NCBI RefSeq assembly: GCF_947623445.1
Contig: NC_135248.1
Location: 4,526,977-4,590,976 of the forward strand
Origin: Clavelina lepadiformis
Taxonomy: Eukaryota; Chordata; Ascidiacea; Aplousobranchia; Clavelinidae
DNA length: 64,000 nucleotides
Direction: 5' to 3'
The position numbers were made by a program, and so were the translations under genes. A model generated the notes under the pieces. It saw only the letters and a program-made list of their open reading frames with translations, did not search any database and was not told where the DNA came from. Shown piece by piece: positions 38,483-51,562 of this stretch. The stretch's first letter is position 1. The number at the start of each line of letters is the position of its first letter.

Positions 38483-39518
38483 TCAAGTAGTGTTTCTGGA
38501 TACATCTAGTTCATTTCCAGCGCTGCAGCATTTCCATGGAAAAAACTTGTCTTTCCAATCAGCGGATGATGAAATAACAGCGATGGTATTGACCATGACG
38601 TCAGCATTGTATACAATAAATATAATGTAGGTTGTAGGATTCCTATACATCAAAACAACAACTACTGTGGCAATGTCGGTAACCATACAAATTGCAGCAA
38701 TAACAGCAGCACGTTTTATAGCACGCCTGATCGACACAACATCGATACCATGACCGGCCATTCTATGTTTGTGCAAGTGGAGAGGATAAATAAAACAGAA
38801 TAACAATGAAACATTAAAAATGAAAGTACAAACAACTAAACCAATAAATACAATACTATATTCTTTATTTCGTCCAGAAGACATGCAACCGACCGATGGA
38901 ATCGTTCTTAGTTTGGGAACTAAATTAAATACAACGCAAGTCATAGGAGCCAAAACCACGAGAAGTATGATTGTAAAGTAGTTTATGTACAATACTGGTT
39001 TAGCTATCTTTTTTTTAAAAATCGGTTGAGAATAAATCAAGAAATGTACTCTAAACCAAAGAGTAAAATAGTTAAGAAAGAGAGAAATGCTATATAATAC
39101 AGTCTTCATCCTGTTGAAAACGTCACAGAAAGGCTCTTGTTGTGGAACGATCAATGCCAAGTCCAATATTACAAGGAACAGCGTATTGATTGATGAAGAC
39201 AACATCAAGCCATAGACGATGTGTGAAGATTTGCTTTTCTTTGACTTTTCTGTAAGTGATAACAGATAAGACGTGGTATCCGTTAATAAAATCGGTAACG
39301 TAATTAAACTTACCTCCACAGCTACACAAACGTTTCGTCCTATATCCGTGATAAACCATCGAAACAATAATGTACATGGTTACAAGCACTCCCAGAAATC
39401 CACATATCAAGGAAGCGATTCTCTCTGCTCTGATTTGGTCATCCAATTTTAGTAAAGTTGTTTCATTAAATCGGTTTGAAGAATTCCATATGATGTGTGT
39501 GTTTGCTTCTGTTGGCAT
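38483..39518 (-). CDS. 7TM receptor-like protein, paralogue D
   Basis: Exons 39314-39518 and 38483-39249 (323 aa) with a 64-nt phase-1 intron. N-terminus MPTEANTHIIWNSSN carries NSS and NET sequons. TM1 is followed by YRTKRLCSCGG. Exon 2 has QQEPFC before TM3, LWFRVH after it, PSVGC in outer loop 2, YPLHLHKHRMAGHGID, IKRAAVIAAICMVTDI into TM6, and ADWKDKFFPWKCC at the end. It is the close tandem partner of paralogue E; similarity continues into both flanks (about 38400-39580 against 41500-42800). Confidence 0.8.
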
Positions 39519-41605
39519 CGTTTCTAGTTTACTTGAACAATTTCCCAGATTTATTCAACACGAGCAGAACGAAAGAGAATGCTTGCAACATTTATATGTA
39601 TTCACCTGCAATAAACAGATACAATCGCTTGAAAAACACCAGGCATCTTGGCCAAACTCACGCTTTTACACTTTAATCTGCGGTTTTCTGTCGTGTTGGC
39701 GGTGGATTTATTTGCTTGTTTTAAACCTGCTATGAAGTGTTTGACACGAGCTTATTGGCTACATTCCATTCAAGGTAAACAAATGGTAATGACGTCATCA
39801 CCTTGGACAGCCACACACAAAAAACGTTGTTACCGAAAACAACTGTTCTTTCGAAAATATTTTTACAGATTTATTGTTAACTTAATTAAATGTTATAACA
39901 TAGTAACTTATATCTTACCTAAACCTACATTTTAATTCAAATCCAGCTGTAACGAAACTTTAAATAGCAAACCACAAGCTTTAACATATTCATTCTTATC
40001 CCATCCACCTACCTTTAACTGCGCGCTGCTTGACCTACTTTCGGTGAAATAGTCACTTTCAAAAAAATTTATCCACATTTACATACAAGGTTTAAAGCAA
40101 TAAGGAAGCAACAAAGTTGTCAGCATGCCAAAATACATTTTGATAATAATCACTGAAGCGTGAAATTATGCCATGTACTTGGTCTCTTGAAGCGATGCAA
40201 TCTACTTATTTGAAGGCTGCGTTTGCTGCAAGTAGTTATACATAATCATATTTCGGTTGAAAAGATGCTTATTAATTACCGGTATAGCCACAAGCGGTCA
40301 ATGAAATAAACAGCAGTCATAACTAGTCATAACTCAATTAGCTGCTCAATTGTTATGAAGGCAAATGAAATGCTTTAATACAGCAGTAGAAATTTATCAG
40401 TGTGCTTCAGAGGAAATATAATATTTTTTACAAAGTATACTGATAAAATAACGTCGAACTTTCACCACAAACTTGAATAATAAACATCTCATAACCATAT
40501 TATTTGTAGAGCATTTGAAAGGATCAACCACTTCTATCCTCAGCATATTACTCTTTACAAGTTCATAAAATTTACAAATGTTTTTCTTTACCATTGTGTA
40601 TACGACGTTGCATGCATACTCCGAGGAATATATATAGAGTTATATTTTTACATGACAATTATCTTTCAATTAATATTCATTAAAACATCGTGGTACTGAC
40701 CCGCTATTAGCTATGGTTAAAACTGGTAGAATCATGATTTTTTAACTCAATGTTTCTCAACCTTTTTATCATCGCGTACCACCCATAGTGATTTTCTTAC
40801 CACACTGTGCATCAACTGGCTTTAGTAAAACTTAATATGCTTAATTGTATTTCTAATTACTATTATACTACAATAACTACGTTCTAACTTTTACTTAGGC
40901 CTACGATTACTATAGAGAGCTCAAGTAAGTTGCAATAATATACTTCCCAAAATCTATTGGATAATAAATTTTGCATTTTACTCGAAGCTGCTCAAGTAGG
41001 CTACCGCTTGAAAAGCTCTCACATATACCACTAATGGTATGCGTACCACAGTAAATGAATTCGGAATACTTTCAGACTAATAATTCTGGTACAGTAAATT
41101 GACTCAGAAGGCTACTGCAGCAAACATTATGGACACATCGCTGAGAACTTAATAACCTATAAGATCTAATTATTCATGTCACGTTTTAATGACTGACAGG
41201 AAACATGATGTTTGTCAAAATTAAGTCAACGTGATATCATAAAACTTATCAGATAAGACATAAATAATATTACACAAAATCATCGCTTAAACTTCAAATC
41301 TGTTATTTTGGAACTGAGAACGGCTATACATCGACCTTTTGCTTAATGAATGTTGGTTTTAAAACACGTTGATAGGATGAATTTTAAGACAGTCTGAAAG
41401 AAACTTTGTATTCAATTTTCAATATGGTTTTGTCTCAGATGAGTTCAAATCGTACAGTAGGCTATTACAATACTGTGAGGCAAGTAGAAAGTAAGATGTG
41501 AGAAGAAAACCATACACAGTACAAAGCATAATACATTATGTACAGTACAAAGGTCAAGCCAAAAAAGTAGGACAAAATACCTAAGTACTGTAAATGTAAG
41601 TAGTA
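39519..41605. other. Intergenic, one MITE-like segment
   Basis: No gene supported. A possible hAT MITE covers about 40747-41065. The start of the tandem duplicate carrying paralogue E is at about 41500. Confidence 0.45.
40747..41065. mobile_element. Possible hAT-type MITE
   Basis: It starts CAATGTTTCTCAACCTTTTT followed by CGCGTACCACCC, and near the right end has GGTATGCGTACCACAGT, an inverted counterpart of the inner left sequence. This arrangement is common in hAT MITEs with CAGTG-TTCTCAACC ends. The right terminus is too decayed to place exactly. Confidence 0.4.
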
Positions 41606-42749
41606 TCAAGTAGTGTTTCTGGATACTTCTAGTTCATTTCCAGCACTGCAGCATTTCCATGGAAAAAACTTGTCTTTCCAATCAGCGGATGATGAAATAA
41701 CAGCGATGGTATTGACGATGACGTCAAAATTGTATACAATAATTATAATGTAGGTTGTAGGATTCCTATACATCAAAACAAAAATTAATGTGGCAATGTC
41801 GGTAACTACACAAACTGCAGCAGTGACAACAGCACGTTTTATAACACGTCTGATCGACACAACATCAATACCATGACCGTTCATTCTATGTTTGTGCAAG
41901 TGGAGAGGATAAATAAAGCAGAATAACAACGAAACCTGAAAAGTGAAAGTACAAACAACTAAACTAATAAATGCAGTTCTATAATGTTCATTTCGTCCAG
42001 AAGACATGCAACCGACAGATGGAATCGTTCTTAGTTTGGGAGCTAAATTAAATACAACGCAAGTCATAGGAGCCACCACCACGAGAAGTATGATTGTAAA
42101 GTAGTTTATGTACAATACTGGTTTAGCTATCTTTTTTTTCAAAATCGGTTGCGAATAAATCAAGGAATGTACTCTAAACCAAAGAGTAAAATAGTTAAGA
42201 AAGAGAGAAATGCTATATAACACAGCCTTCATCATGTTGAAAATTTCACAGAAAGGCTCTTGTTGTGAAACGATCAATGCCAAGTCCAAGGTTACACAGA
42301 ATAACATAATGAACGACAGAGACAACATCAAGCCATAGACGATGTGTGAAGATTTGCTTTTTTTGAGCTTTCCTGGGATTGATATATAATAGATAAGACG
42401 TGTTACCCGTAAATAAAACATATATTATTACCTTATTAACATTTATTTGCTCGGGATAAAACGGAAAGTTGTATACTGTTGTCATTTGATTATTACCTAG
42501 TAGCATATCCCTATAATACCCTGTAACGTAATTAAACTTACCTCCACAGCTACACAAACGTTTCGTCCTATATCCATGATAAACCATCGAAACAATAATG
42601 TACATGGTTACAAGCACTCCCAGAAATGCACATATCAAGGAAGCGTTTCTCTCTGCTCTGATTTGGTCATCTAATTTTGGTAAAGTTGTTTTATTAAATT
42701 GGTTTGAAGAATTCCATGTAACGTGTGTGTTTGCTTCTGTTGGCATCAT
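41606..42749 (-). CDS. 7TM receptor-like protein, paralogue E
   Basis: Exons 42542-42749 and 41606-42372 (324 aa), phase-1 intron of 169 nt, about 105 nt longer than in paralogue D through an AT-rich insertion. N-terminus has NSS, NKT and NAS sequons. Motifs are those of D (QQEPFC, LWFRVH, PSVGC, IKRAVVTAAVCVVTDI, ADWKDKFFPWKCC). Differences from D concentrate in TM2, around TM5 and in TM6-TM7. Two adjacent ATG codons (42749, 42746) could start it. It is a recent tandem duplicate of D. Confidence 0.8.
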
Positions 42750-45515
42750 TTCTACTTTACTTGCACAATTTTCCTAGATTTATTTAACATAAACAGAACG
42801 AAAGTGATTTAAACAACTTTCTTTAAATCTTTAACATTTAGCGTTCAGTGTTTTAAAAGATTTGTTATGATTGCAGACGGGGATTTGGTTGAGGTGGACA
42901 CAAGCCAGAATGTTGTGTCCGAAAATCAGTATCTTATGTAATCAACTAATCATACAAACTTGGTTGGTTGGAAGTTCACTCCCAGGTTTATTTCACACAT
43001 AAACGTTTGTTTCTTGGCCCAAGAAAACAAGGAGTGTTTATACCATTGTGATAGAATTCATCTCGAAAATTTATATGAAAAAATTTAAAAAAATCCGAAT
43101 TGCAGTAAATGATGAACACCTGGCGAATAACGTTGCTGTTAAAAAATTATTCGAGAAAATAAAGACGATTCAATTGAAATACTTATTTGCGTTGTACAGT
43201 ATATCGCCTATGTGATATAAGAAAATTGCGATTAACGATATTTGTCAAACATAATAATCAAATACAACTATTTGTATAATGCACATTCAGTATATAGGCC
43301 TATCCCTCACGTCAAGAAACGACAGAATAAAGTAAAAACCTCAGGGTTGTACACAAGTAGTCATTATAGTCTACGGTACGCTAAATCAGGACTTTTCAAA
43401 CTTTTTTGTTCTGCGAACTCATTTTAGAAAAGAAATTTCTATGCGAAACCTTGATGGGTTGCCTACATGTTAATGATGTTAACACAATAAACGTTTCATC
43501 AAAAATGTTTGTCTATGGTGAAATCATACAAATACACACAATCCACAAAACTATATCTGTATAGTCACAAAAGAACCGCGTAATGAACAATTTATAAAAA
43601 TTGATCTTGTTTTACGACCAATAGTCTGCACTTGTTAACGGAACGTTTCAGGCTCGTTTCGGGTTTTCATACATTCTAGCTTTTTTCGAATTTGAAGTAT
43701 CTCAGTTTCGAGTAATTGTCTGAAAAAGTGATTCAGAGTGAAGGTACTTCTTCCTTTTAACTGACTTGGTAAAGTTGTTTTTGCTTAACTCAGTAAACTT
43801 AACTCACTTAACTTTTTGCTCACAAATGCGCACTGAAGATGATAAAAGCTCACATCTCGATTCAGTGCATTCTTTACCAGTTAGCTTTATGGCTTTTCAT
43901 CCGGTTAACCTTTTATTTTGATGAATATTCCAGTCCATTGCGCATCATCTCTGGTAAAAATGACTCAATCTGTGTCAGACATCGTTTGCTTCACGTTAAA
44001 CATAATGTCATTAGCCATGCAATGTAGGCTACGTACTGGTATATAAATAAGCAGTGGTTTGTTATTTTTTTAACTATTCTTAAAATGAGCTTCAGTTTTT
44101 TATGAATGACTATCGCCTTGCAGCCTAGCATACAATAATTTGATACTTTTTTGTTTACACTTTGAGATCAAGTATAGGTTAACTTTATCTTACCTTTACG
44201 TATACTTTTTTTTATATTATCTTGTCATTTGTATAACAAGTCCTTTTTCTGAGCGAGTTTTGGTTATATATCAAGTTATGGGGTTGTTGGAACATCTGTT
44301 ATTATTGGAAAAAATCTGTCTATATATTCAATTTTTATTAAAGGCTTGCATCGCATGACTACTTTATGTACGCAAGCTTTGGAACCAATGTTTTTTTTCA
44401 ATCAGAAGTCCCAAAACTTAACTTGAGTTTCGAGAAAGCAGCACTTGAGCTTTGTAAAGAAGCAGTTATACCACAAATATATTTTCTTGTTTATGAGGTG
44501 GAGTAAGGCTAAACAAGTTTTCCATTATCTTTTCGGGTAATTATACATGAAAAACAAGCCGTTTTTTATAATCAGATTTTACTCTGTAGACGTACGTTCT
44601 GAATGACGCTGAAAACGACATTACTCATTTCATGACAAAGTTGATTTCGTGAAGTTATTTTTATGACAACTCAGCTAATCCTTATAACGAAGCTATAGTT
44701 GTTTTTAACCATTTAAGAAAAAAGTGTTTTTCAAAATGCTTGTTATGGTTTGAAAAGAAAGGCAGTATACAGTAAACTGTGTATTTCTTAAATTCTCTAT
44801 CTCTTTATTTAGTCCTGTGAGTGACAACCTGTGGGCCCTTGTGACAGTAATGAAATGAATTGCACAATTAAATAAGTTGTGGAACGTGTGATGAGCGAAT
44901 ACGTACTCAAACATAATATATTTATCAGCCAAACGTTTGAAGATACAACGCAAATTAAAATATATATGAAGTAGCAATTTTTAATTTTGACAATATGTTG
45001 CACCACACTGACATCTTACGGCTTCCTGAAATGTAATTTAAAAACGTATGAGACGTTCATGAGGATGACTTCCTAAAACGTTTCGAGGATCGATGATACA
45101 GTTTTTAAGTACGTTGGACTGTTAACATGCCTAACATACAAATGCTGTAAGTGCAACTTTTCATGCGAGTGCCGTGTTTGTGTTACAAGTAGGTAAACGC
45201 TTTTTTAAGTATAGCTAGATCGAAATATGGTTGCTGATTTAGCAAATTGGCACTAAGCTACAGATTTTAGTTATTCTCAACTACTTTAAAGTGTCTAGGT
45301 TAAAATTAAATGGAAATAAATTGAAATAAAATGCTTTTATTATTGTAAATGAATGCAAACAAAATGACTGAAACACAGCGCTGCGAATATACCGGGCCAG
45401 GTTCGTTAACAATAATGTTCACTGTAAAACTACACAATGAAAAAACTTGCGTAATAACTTGACAAAAATAATAAAAATAGCAGTAAATGTTACTAGTTAG
45501 TTATTTATTCCTAAA
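42750..45515. other. Intergenic, no gene seen
   Basis: No supported gene. A hAT-like terminus may start at 43387. A plus-strand frame at 43839-43937 could be a signal-peptide exon ending at a GGTAAAAA donor, but no second exon was found. Confidence 0.4.
43387..43470. mobile_element. Possible hAT terminus
   Basis: CAGGACTTTTCAAACTTTTTTG followed by CTGCGAACTC resembles other hAT ends (CAG, then TTTCAAACTTTTT). No partner terminus or transposase sequence was identified. Confidence 0.25.
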
Positions 45516-47608
45516 CTAAGTCTGACCATTCGCTTGATTGCTAACAGAATGCCGCCATGGCATAACTTTTTCTCTCCAGTCAACGGTAGAAAGTACCAGA
45601 CCAAATAAGTTGACAAGCAAGTTGAAACTACACGAAATGTGATAAAGATCGACAGTTGGGCCATCATAGAAAATGGCAAAAATCGAAGCAAATATATCTG
45701 AAAGCACGCACACAGCTGCGGTTATAGCAGCCCGCTTTACCACAAGCATCGTCGATTTTGTATCAAAACCTCTTTCGAGCCTTTTGCGACGCTGAACGCA
45801 CAACGGGTAAATGAAAGTGTACAGAAGCAAAACTTGAAACGTGGTTGTACACGCAGCTAAGAAAATCCACTTAATTTTGTCTGTTTCTGAATTTGAATTC
45901 ATTGCAGTGCAACCTTTTGGTGTGGTGACATACGGCGGTATCGTTAAAAAAGTGACTGAATTACCTATTACTAAAAAACAAAGAAACGCCAGAGTGATCC
46001 AGTTTACCACTTTTGCTACTTTGTTAACCACTCTCGTCAAAACTTTGTTTGAGTAGAACGACCAGTAAACCCGTAACCACAAAACAATATAGACTGCGGC
46101 AAGCGACAAACCATACGAAACAACCAAAATTCGAAGATAAATGGCACAAAAAGGTTCAACGACTGGAGCTATCAATGGTACTTCTATGCCGACGTAGATA
46201 AAGACTAAAACTGCAGCAATGAGTGTCATCAGGTTAATGATCGATGCTCTCCATTTCTTTTTACTCTTGTTTTGTGAACCTAAACAATGAAACATATATT
46301 TTATACTTAAAAACAATATGTTCACAAAATGAAACAAAACTATAATATTAACACCAATCAAGCAAAAATAAATTATCAGTAATCATATCAAAAAATCAAA
46401 GTATTGTCCTACATGTAGTTCTAGATGTTTGAACAGAGTTGCGCATTGGATAAGGTCAATGACAATGATGTGACTAAACAAATTCACATGAGTCAACCAT
46501 TCTATAGAATCTTTCTATATTTTGATATATATTTATACCAAAATGTTGCCAATGTAATTAATGTAGCTATTAAATACCAAAATGTAACCATTATAACCAG
46601 ACATATTAACATTAATTCAAAGGCACAACTGGTGAAACTCAGAAATTTCTGTACTTAACCATTTCTACCTTGTATTTAATATAGCTAATGTTCAAAATTC
46701 GTATTTAAAGCTACTACATAGACATCTTATACTCTATTCAGCTTTGAATAATAAACATATCCATATCATTAAATCGAAATACGAACCATAAACAAAACAA
46801 GGCTATGTGGTACACTTGCTGCATTACAGTGGTTATAGAACATTAAAGTAAACTTAATTCACAATCTCCCACACAGCTCAATGTGACGCGTCCAATAACA
46901 TATTTTGATCAAAACGACGCTACGGATCTAACTTGCGCAACGATTTCAAACACTCGCGACAGAATTTGTGGTTTTTGTACCTCACGCAGCGGTAAAACAC
47001 ACACCATTTTAATACAAGCCAATACAATAGCATAAATAGATAAATAGTTGGATAAATTTAGCCTAAAATATAATAGTAGCTACGTTTGTTACATTAGCTA
47101 AACTATGATAATTTGTAGTGACATTAGCTACATTCTGGTAATAAATAGTTACATTAACTTAAATTCATTAGTTAGCTACATTTTGATATTTTTTACCTGC
47201 ATTAGCTACATTAGTTACATTAATTGAATTAGTTGTATTAGTTACATTAGTTACATTTGCTTCATTTTGATATGTAGAATGGTCCTTCTAAAGCACAACC
47301 ATTTACAATGATTTTTGCAAGAATGAATTTAACATACCGACACAAACGATCATCAATTTCCTTGTGAAACTAAAATAAGATAACGCGATGATGATATATG
47401 ACGTCATTGCCAGACCGAGGAAACTGAATGACAATGAGACTATTCTGAGTGTCATTATTGCATCGCCATCGGAAACAAACGTCGTCGCTTGAGTTGCGTT
47501 TAAGAAAGTCTCATTGGTGATGTTTGCTGCAGTGATATTCATGGTATTGGTTGTATTGCTGCAGTATTTCGGCAAAACTGTGATTTCATATGGTAAACAT
47601 TCCACCAT
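45516..47608 (-). CDS. 7TM receptor-like protein, paralogue F
   Basis: Exons 47338-47608 and 45516-46279 (344 aa), phase-1 intron of 1058 nt that contains a TTAGTTACA-type repeat. The N-terminus is longer than in other members and carries five sequons (NTT, NIT, NIT, NET, NAT). A downstream in-frame ATG (MNITAANITNET) would give a length like paralogue G. Exon 2: VEPFCAIY before TM3, LWLRVYWSFY after it, TTPKGC in outer loop 2, YPLCVQRRKRLERGFD, VKRAAITAAVCVLSDI into TM6, TVDWREKVMPW at the end. Pairs with paralogue G, with a nearly identical 216-nt tract. Confidence 0.8.
47070..47275. repeat. Degenerate TTAG(C/T)TACATT repeat in the paralogue F intron
   Basis: Units such as TTAGCTACATT, TTAGTTACATT and TTAATTGAATTAG recur about a dozen times with irregular spacing. 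Paralogue G has no such array in its short intron. Confidence 0.7.
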
Positions 47609-48164
47609 AAACTGTGCAAAATTATTTGTGGAAATAACTACCTACATATTACAATCAAATCTTTATGATCTGTTAAAATACAAATCAAGAAAAAAACTCT
47701 CTTTTTAAATTTTGTTACAAAAATACAGTGGCAATGATGGCAAAATATGGTTAAAATCATATGCTAAGACCCTGCGTGACACATTTTTACAAAGACACGT
47801 TATTGTATCAGTAAACAGTATGATTTATTACTGGAGCACAGTCAAAATAACTAAAATAATTAAGCTATACCTGAACAGAAAAAAGCTCACCAATGTTTTT
47901 TAATAAGTTATTAACTTGCTAATAAGCTGTTAATTTTAATCTATTTAGTAATTCCAGTATTATTCCAGTGTTTATAATTTTACTCCAACAGTGATAACAT
48001 AATATATGAAAGATAACGTTAATTAGACTAAAATATGTAAGCTCTAGGTAAGGGGTTATATTTAACAAGCATCACATTTTATAACTTTCTTAAAACTTTC
48101 CTTTTTTGCGTGTAAGCTAATGGTCAAAATCTGTCATAATTGCAACGAAAAAGTAAACGTGCTT

Positions 48165-48470
48165 TCAAAGAATATTCAGCTCTTTGTGTTGTCGCCTTCT
48201 TAAAGCTTGCACTGCAGTTACTGAAACACCCTTTAGCCTACCTACGGTCGTCAGACTCTGATTCCTCCACTGACTGTGATTTTCTTCGTTTATTTGTGGT
48301 ATATTTATAGCATTTGCTTTTTGAATCTCCATGTTATATTTTTGAATTGCACAAATATGGCTTTGACGAAAACGCTCAACCGTCAAAGTTTGTCTCGTGA
48401 AGACGGCCAAGTCCTAAAAAAGCTTGAGCGTGAGATGTAAATAAAAAATCGTTAAGTGAGTCATATGGAT
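48165..48470 (-). repeat. Duplicated segment upstream of paralogue F, with a short open frame
   Basis: The segment resembles 53260-53545, upstream of paralogue G; shared words include GGCCAAGTCC, CGTGAGATGT and ACTGACTGTG. In this copy a minus-strand frame (48165 to about 48416) follows an acceptor-like TTTTTTAG and ends with RLKGVSVTAVQALRRRQ; in the other copy the frame is broken. It may be a lost exon or only a chance frame inside a segmental duplication. Confidence 0.5.
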
Positions 48471-50212
48471 AGTTGTGCAATAATATAAACTAAATAAAAA
48501 ACAATTTCTTGGTATTCCAAAATCTCCGTCATCAACCAATACATTTTCAGGACTTTGACAATGTAAAGGTTATGAATAATATATGCTAAAATTAACTACC
48601 GCTATATAGAAATTAGAAATTTTCTGACTACCTCTACCTGTATGTAACGCATATACAGTATACAGCAATTTACAATAATGCGACTAGACTACAGTAATGT
48701 GACAACAGTGTATACAATTACAACAAGACAATACTATAATAGTCCTTTTAATCGAATCAAAATTACAAATCAAAATATCTAATGTACAATATTTCGTGTA
48801 TTTAATGGAAATATTTACAGGACATGAGAATTTGACAATGGCATTTCATAATGAGCTCTTACTGCAAATTGTTGGTAACGTTAATACTGAGCACGTTTTA
48901 TGACGAAAAAAGTTTTATTTGCTGTGATGTATGACACATTATACTCTTTGGCCAAAACGTTGAGTCTAACGATGGCATGGATTATTTTAAAACAATTCAT
49001 AAAAAAACAACATGACGTAATATGGCAAGTGGTTCTGAAGCACGTATATGGAACATGCTTATGTAACCAAGATTTTCCTTAGCCAGGAATCTTCCCGCTT
49101 AACGGCTAGTCACTTAGCCAGTTTCTGCTCTCCTATCTTTTATGAGTCTTTCTTTTAATAAAAACAAACGTCTTTCTTGTATTAAAACCAAAAGTAGACT
49201 AACTCAACTCAACCAAAACACAGCATAAATCTTGGCCACATAGCAAGGGAATAAGCGTGGGGCGTTAATTACCAAATAGGTCTACAGGGGTAGTGCGGTG
49301 ACGCGGAACGAGAAACAAGCTAAAAAAACCCTGCACGTGTAAATAGTAAAGAAGTGCGACAGTGCGAGAGAAGTTATGAAAACCGACAAGTATACGCAAG
49401 TACACATAAATGAAGTAACGAACAGCATCTATAAAAACGGCTGACACACACACATTGGACTAAATTACTGTATAATATAATGCAGCAGAAAAACAGTGCA
49501 CGCACACACTAAGGTAAAAACTCCCTAACCGTTTACGGGGTAGTAAATATAAAACAAACACTAAGTAGTCATAAACAGCTTACACCGTAAACTAGTGCTT
49601 TACAAACCGGGTGTTACAACGTTAAAATGCAGTGCTTGTGAACCAGGTGTGAAAAGATATTCTCGTGACACTTACACGGAAAAGGTTTAAGCAAGCTATC
49701 TTCTAATCGCCATACCTTGAAAGTTCCGCATAATTGTAACGCAACGCTGCTTGTCGATAACCCTTTCCAGAACTGGAATATAATTAGTGCCACGCAAAAA
49801 CTGTATGAAGCATCTCAATGAATTTTTCAATGTCCTATCTTCAATTCATATGTTTGGAAACTTTGGAATTGGGATGCAATCGATATTGCACATGAACAAT
49901 TGCGTAACGCTTAATGACAAAGTTTTTGGTTGAAGCAATGGTACTAACTACTAAAAAGTTAAAGCACGATTTATTAAACAAATTTTCAAATTGCACCCGA
50001 CTTAATTATAATAATCAAATAATAAAAAATTGTTTAAATATTCACACGATGTGAGTTATGGAATAAGCTTAACTTATTAAATTTGAAATGTTTAGTTTTA
50101 CAATTAATTGCAACATAATGTTCCTGTTAAAAAAAACAGCACAATAATTAATAAAGATAAATAAGCAATACTTTATATGCCACGGCAGATTTTGAGTATC
50201 CTGGTGTAGTCA

Positions 50213-50242
50213 ATAAATATATAAATATAAATATAAATATAG
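50213..50242. repeat. (ATAAAT)n simple repeat
   Basis: About five copies of ATAAAT/AAATAT in a row. Ordinary low-complexity sequence. Confidence 0.85.
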
Positions 50243-50937
50243 TCATAAAATGTTAGTAAAAAGCTGTTCTAAGTGTTGAAATATGCCAATGTCATCAAAA
50301 GCGTACGTCGTCGCTTGACACTTTTTACAATCACCTGGTGTTGGACAACTGCAACAGTAATTTCCATATCGCTGTCTCTATTCTTTACTTTACATTTGCC
50401 ATCACAGAATAAGATACCAACAAATGAATGCATTTTTTGAAATACGTCTGAATGTTGTCCTAATAAGATTGACTGCTTAATATAGTAAAATCACATTTAC
50501 AACTTATAATTAGCTTTTTCTCTAATAGTTAACGGCCCCCAAATTACTTCATTCGTTTTACTTGCGCAAAATACAGGCTTATGAGATAATTCTTGCAACG
50601 TGTTTTAGTCCAAAACTCCAAGCAAAGCGAGTGTTTATTCAAAGCATATTTTTGCACTTCGGCAGCCAATGCATTTAGCTTATTAGTTATTACGTATTCA
50701 AATAAGCATTTCTATTTCCAAACCTGCGTTTATTTGACTCAAACATTGTCTAATCATAAACACAGCATGATACATTGTAGAGTAGTAGACCTAGTACTGT
50801 AGCAATTAAAGAGAACAATAGGCGCCATATAACGTTGTTAATTTAATGATTGTTGTACTAAGTTATATGAAGAGAGGTACCACATTCTTTTATTTTGTTG
50901 GAAAATCTGGCATTATTTTTAAACGTTTTCAACTTAC

Positions 50938-51063
50938 ACGATGAAACAAAATCTCTGGGGCTTGGCCATTTGTTCGCTTTTTGTGAATTTAACATGAATT
51001 TAGTAACCAGATGTCGCTGAAGCATGCATGATTGAGCAACAGACTCGGTCTGCCTCAGTACTT
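50938..51063 (-). other. Orphan exon-like stretch
   Basis: Between a good acceptor (TTTTATTTCAG) and donor (CGT then GTAAGT) lies a 126-nt open stretch with phase 1 at both ends. It reads VLRQTESVAQSCMLQRHL and on to WPSPRDFVSS. No family is recognised and no flanking exons could be joined with confidence. Confidence 0.3.
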
Positions 51064-51562
51064 CTGAAATAAAATTGGGGCTTAACACTTTACAGGATTG
51101 TTGTTGGCATTACAAGTTAATTACGTAATAGTATCAAATAATAATAAACTACAAAGAAATTTTTAACTTTATTTTATTTGAATTTGAAAGTAAGTTTTAA
51201 ATACCGCCCAAAATTTTGTAACTCGTATCATGACAAGATTCATCATGTAAATTATTTTTATTAACAATGTTATTGTCTTAGCTATTTAGGCCTAACCAAT
51301 GCCTTTTAAAATTTTTATTTAGGCTTGAGAGATTTACATTTACAAATGCTAATTATAGTCTCATTTACTTAAATGTGTATGTGACTTCAATTACAAAACT
51401 TTTAGTTATTATTTTATTCGATGCAAAATGCTGGAAACTCAGCGCTTTTAAAATTCAGCGAACTTTTTTATAAAAATGTTTACCATGCAAATAGTGAAGA
51501 AAGAAAAATTGTAAAAGAGTTAATGGAAATAAGAAGAACTATGTTTATAAACTATAGTTTTC

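Larger units (their letters stand above)
47609..51562. other. Intergenic between paralogues F and G
   Basis: No firm gene. It holds the left copy of a duplicated upstream segment (48165-48470), an (ATAAAT)n patch, a Cys-rich frame at about 50270-50380 on the minus strand without a credible acceptor, and an orphan exon-like stretch at 50938-51063. Confidence 0.4.

Noticed and set aside
39123-39313. Continuation of receptor D exon 1 into the following frame
   Set aside because: It reads through the GTAAGT donor at 39313 and then out of frame across exon 2.
50270-50385. Cys-rich minus-strand frame (YCCSCPTPGDCKKC)
   Set aside because: No polypyrimidine tract or credible acceptor precedes it, and a stop closes the frame just upstream.
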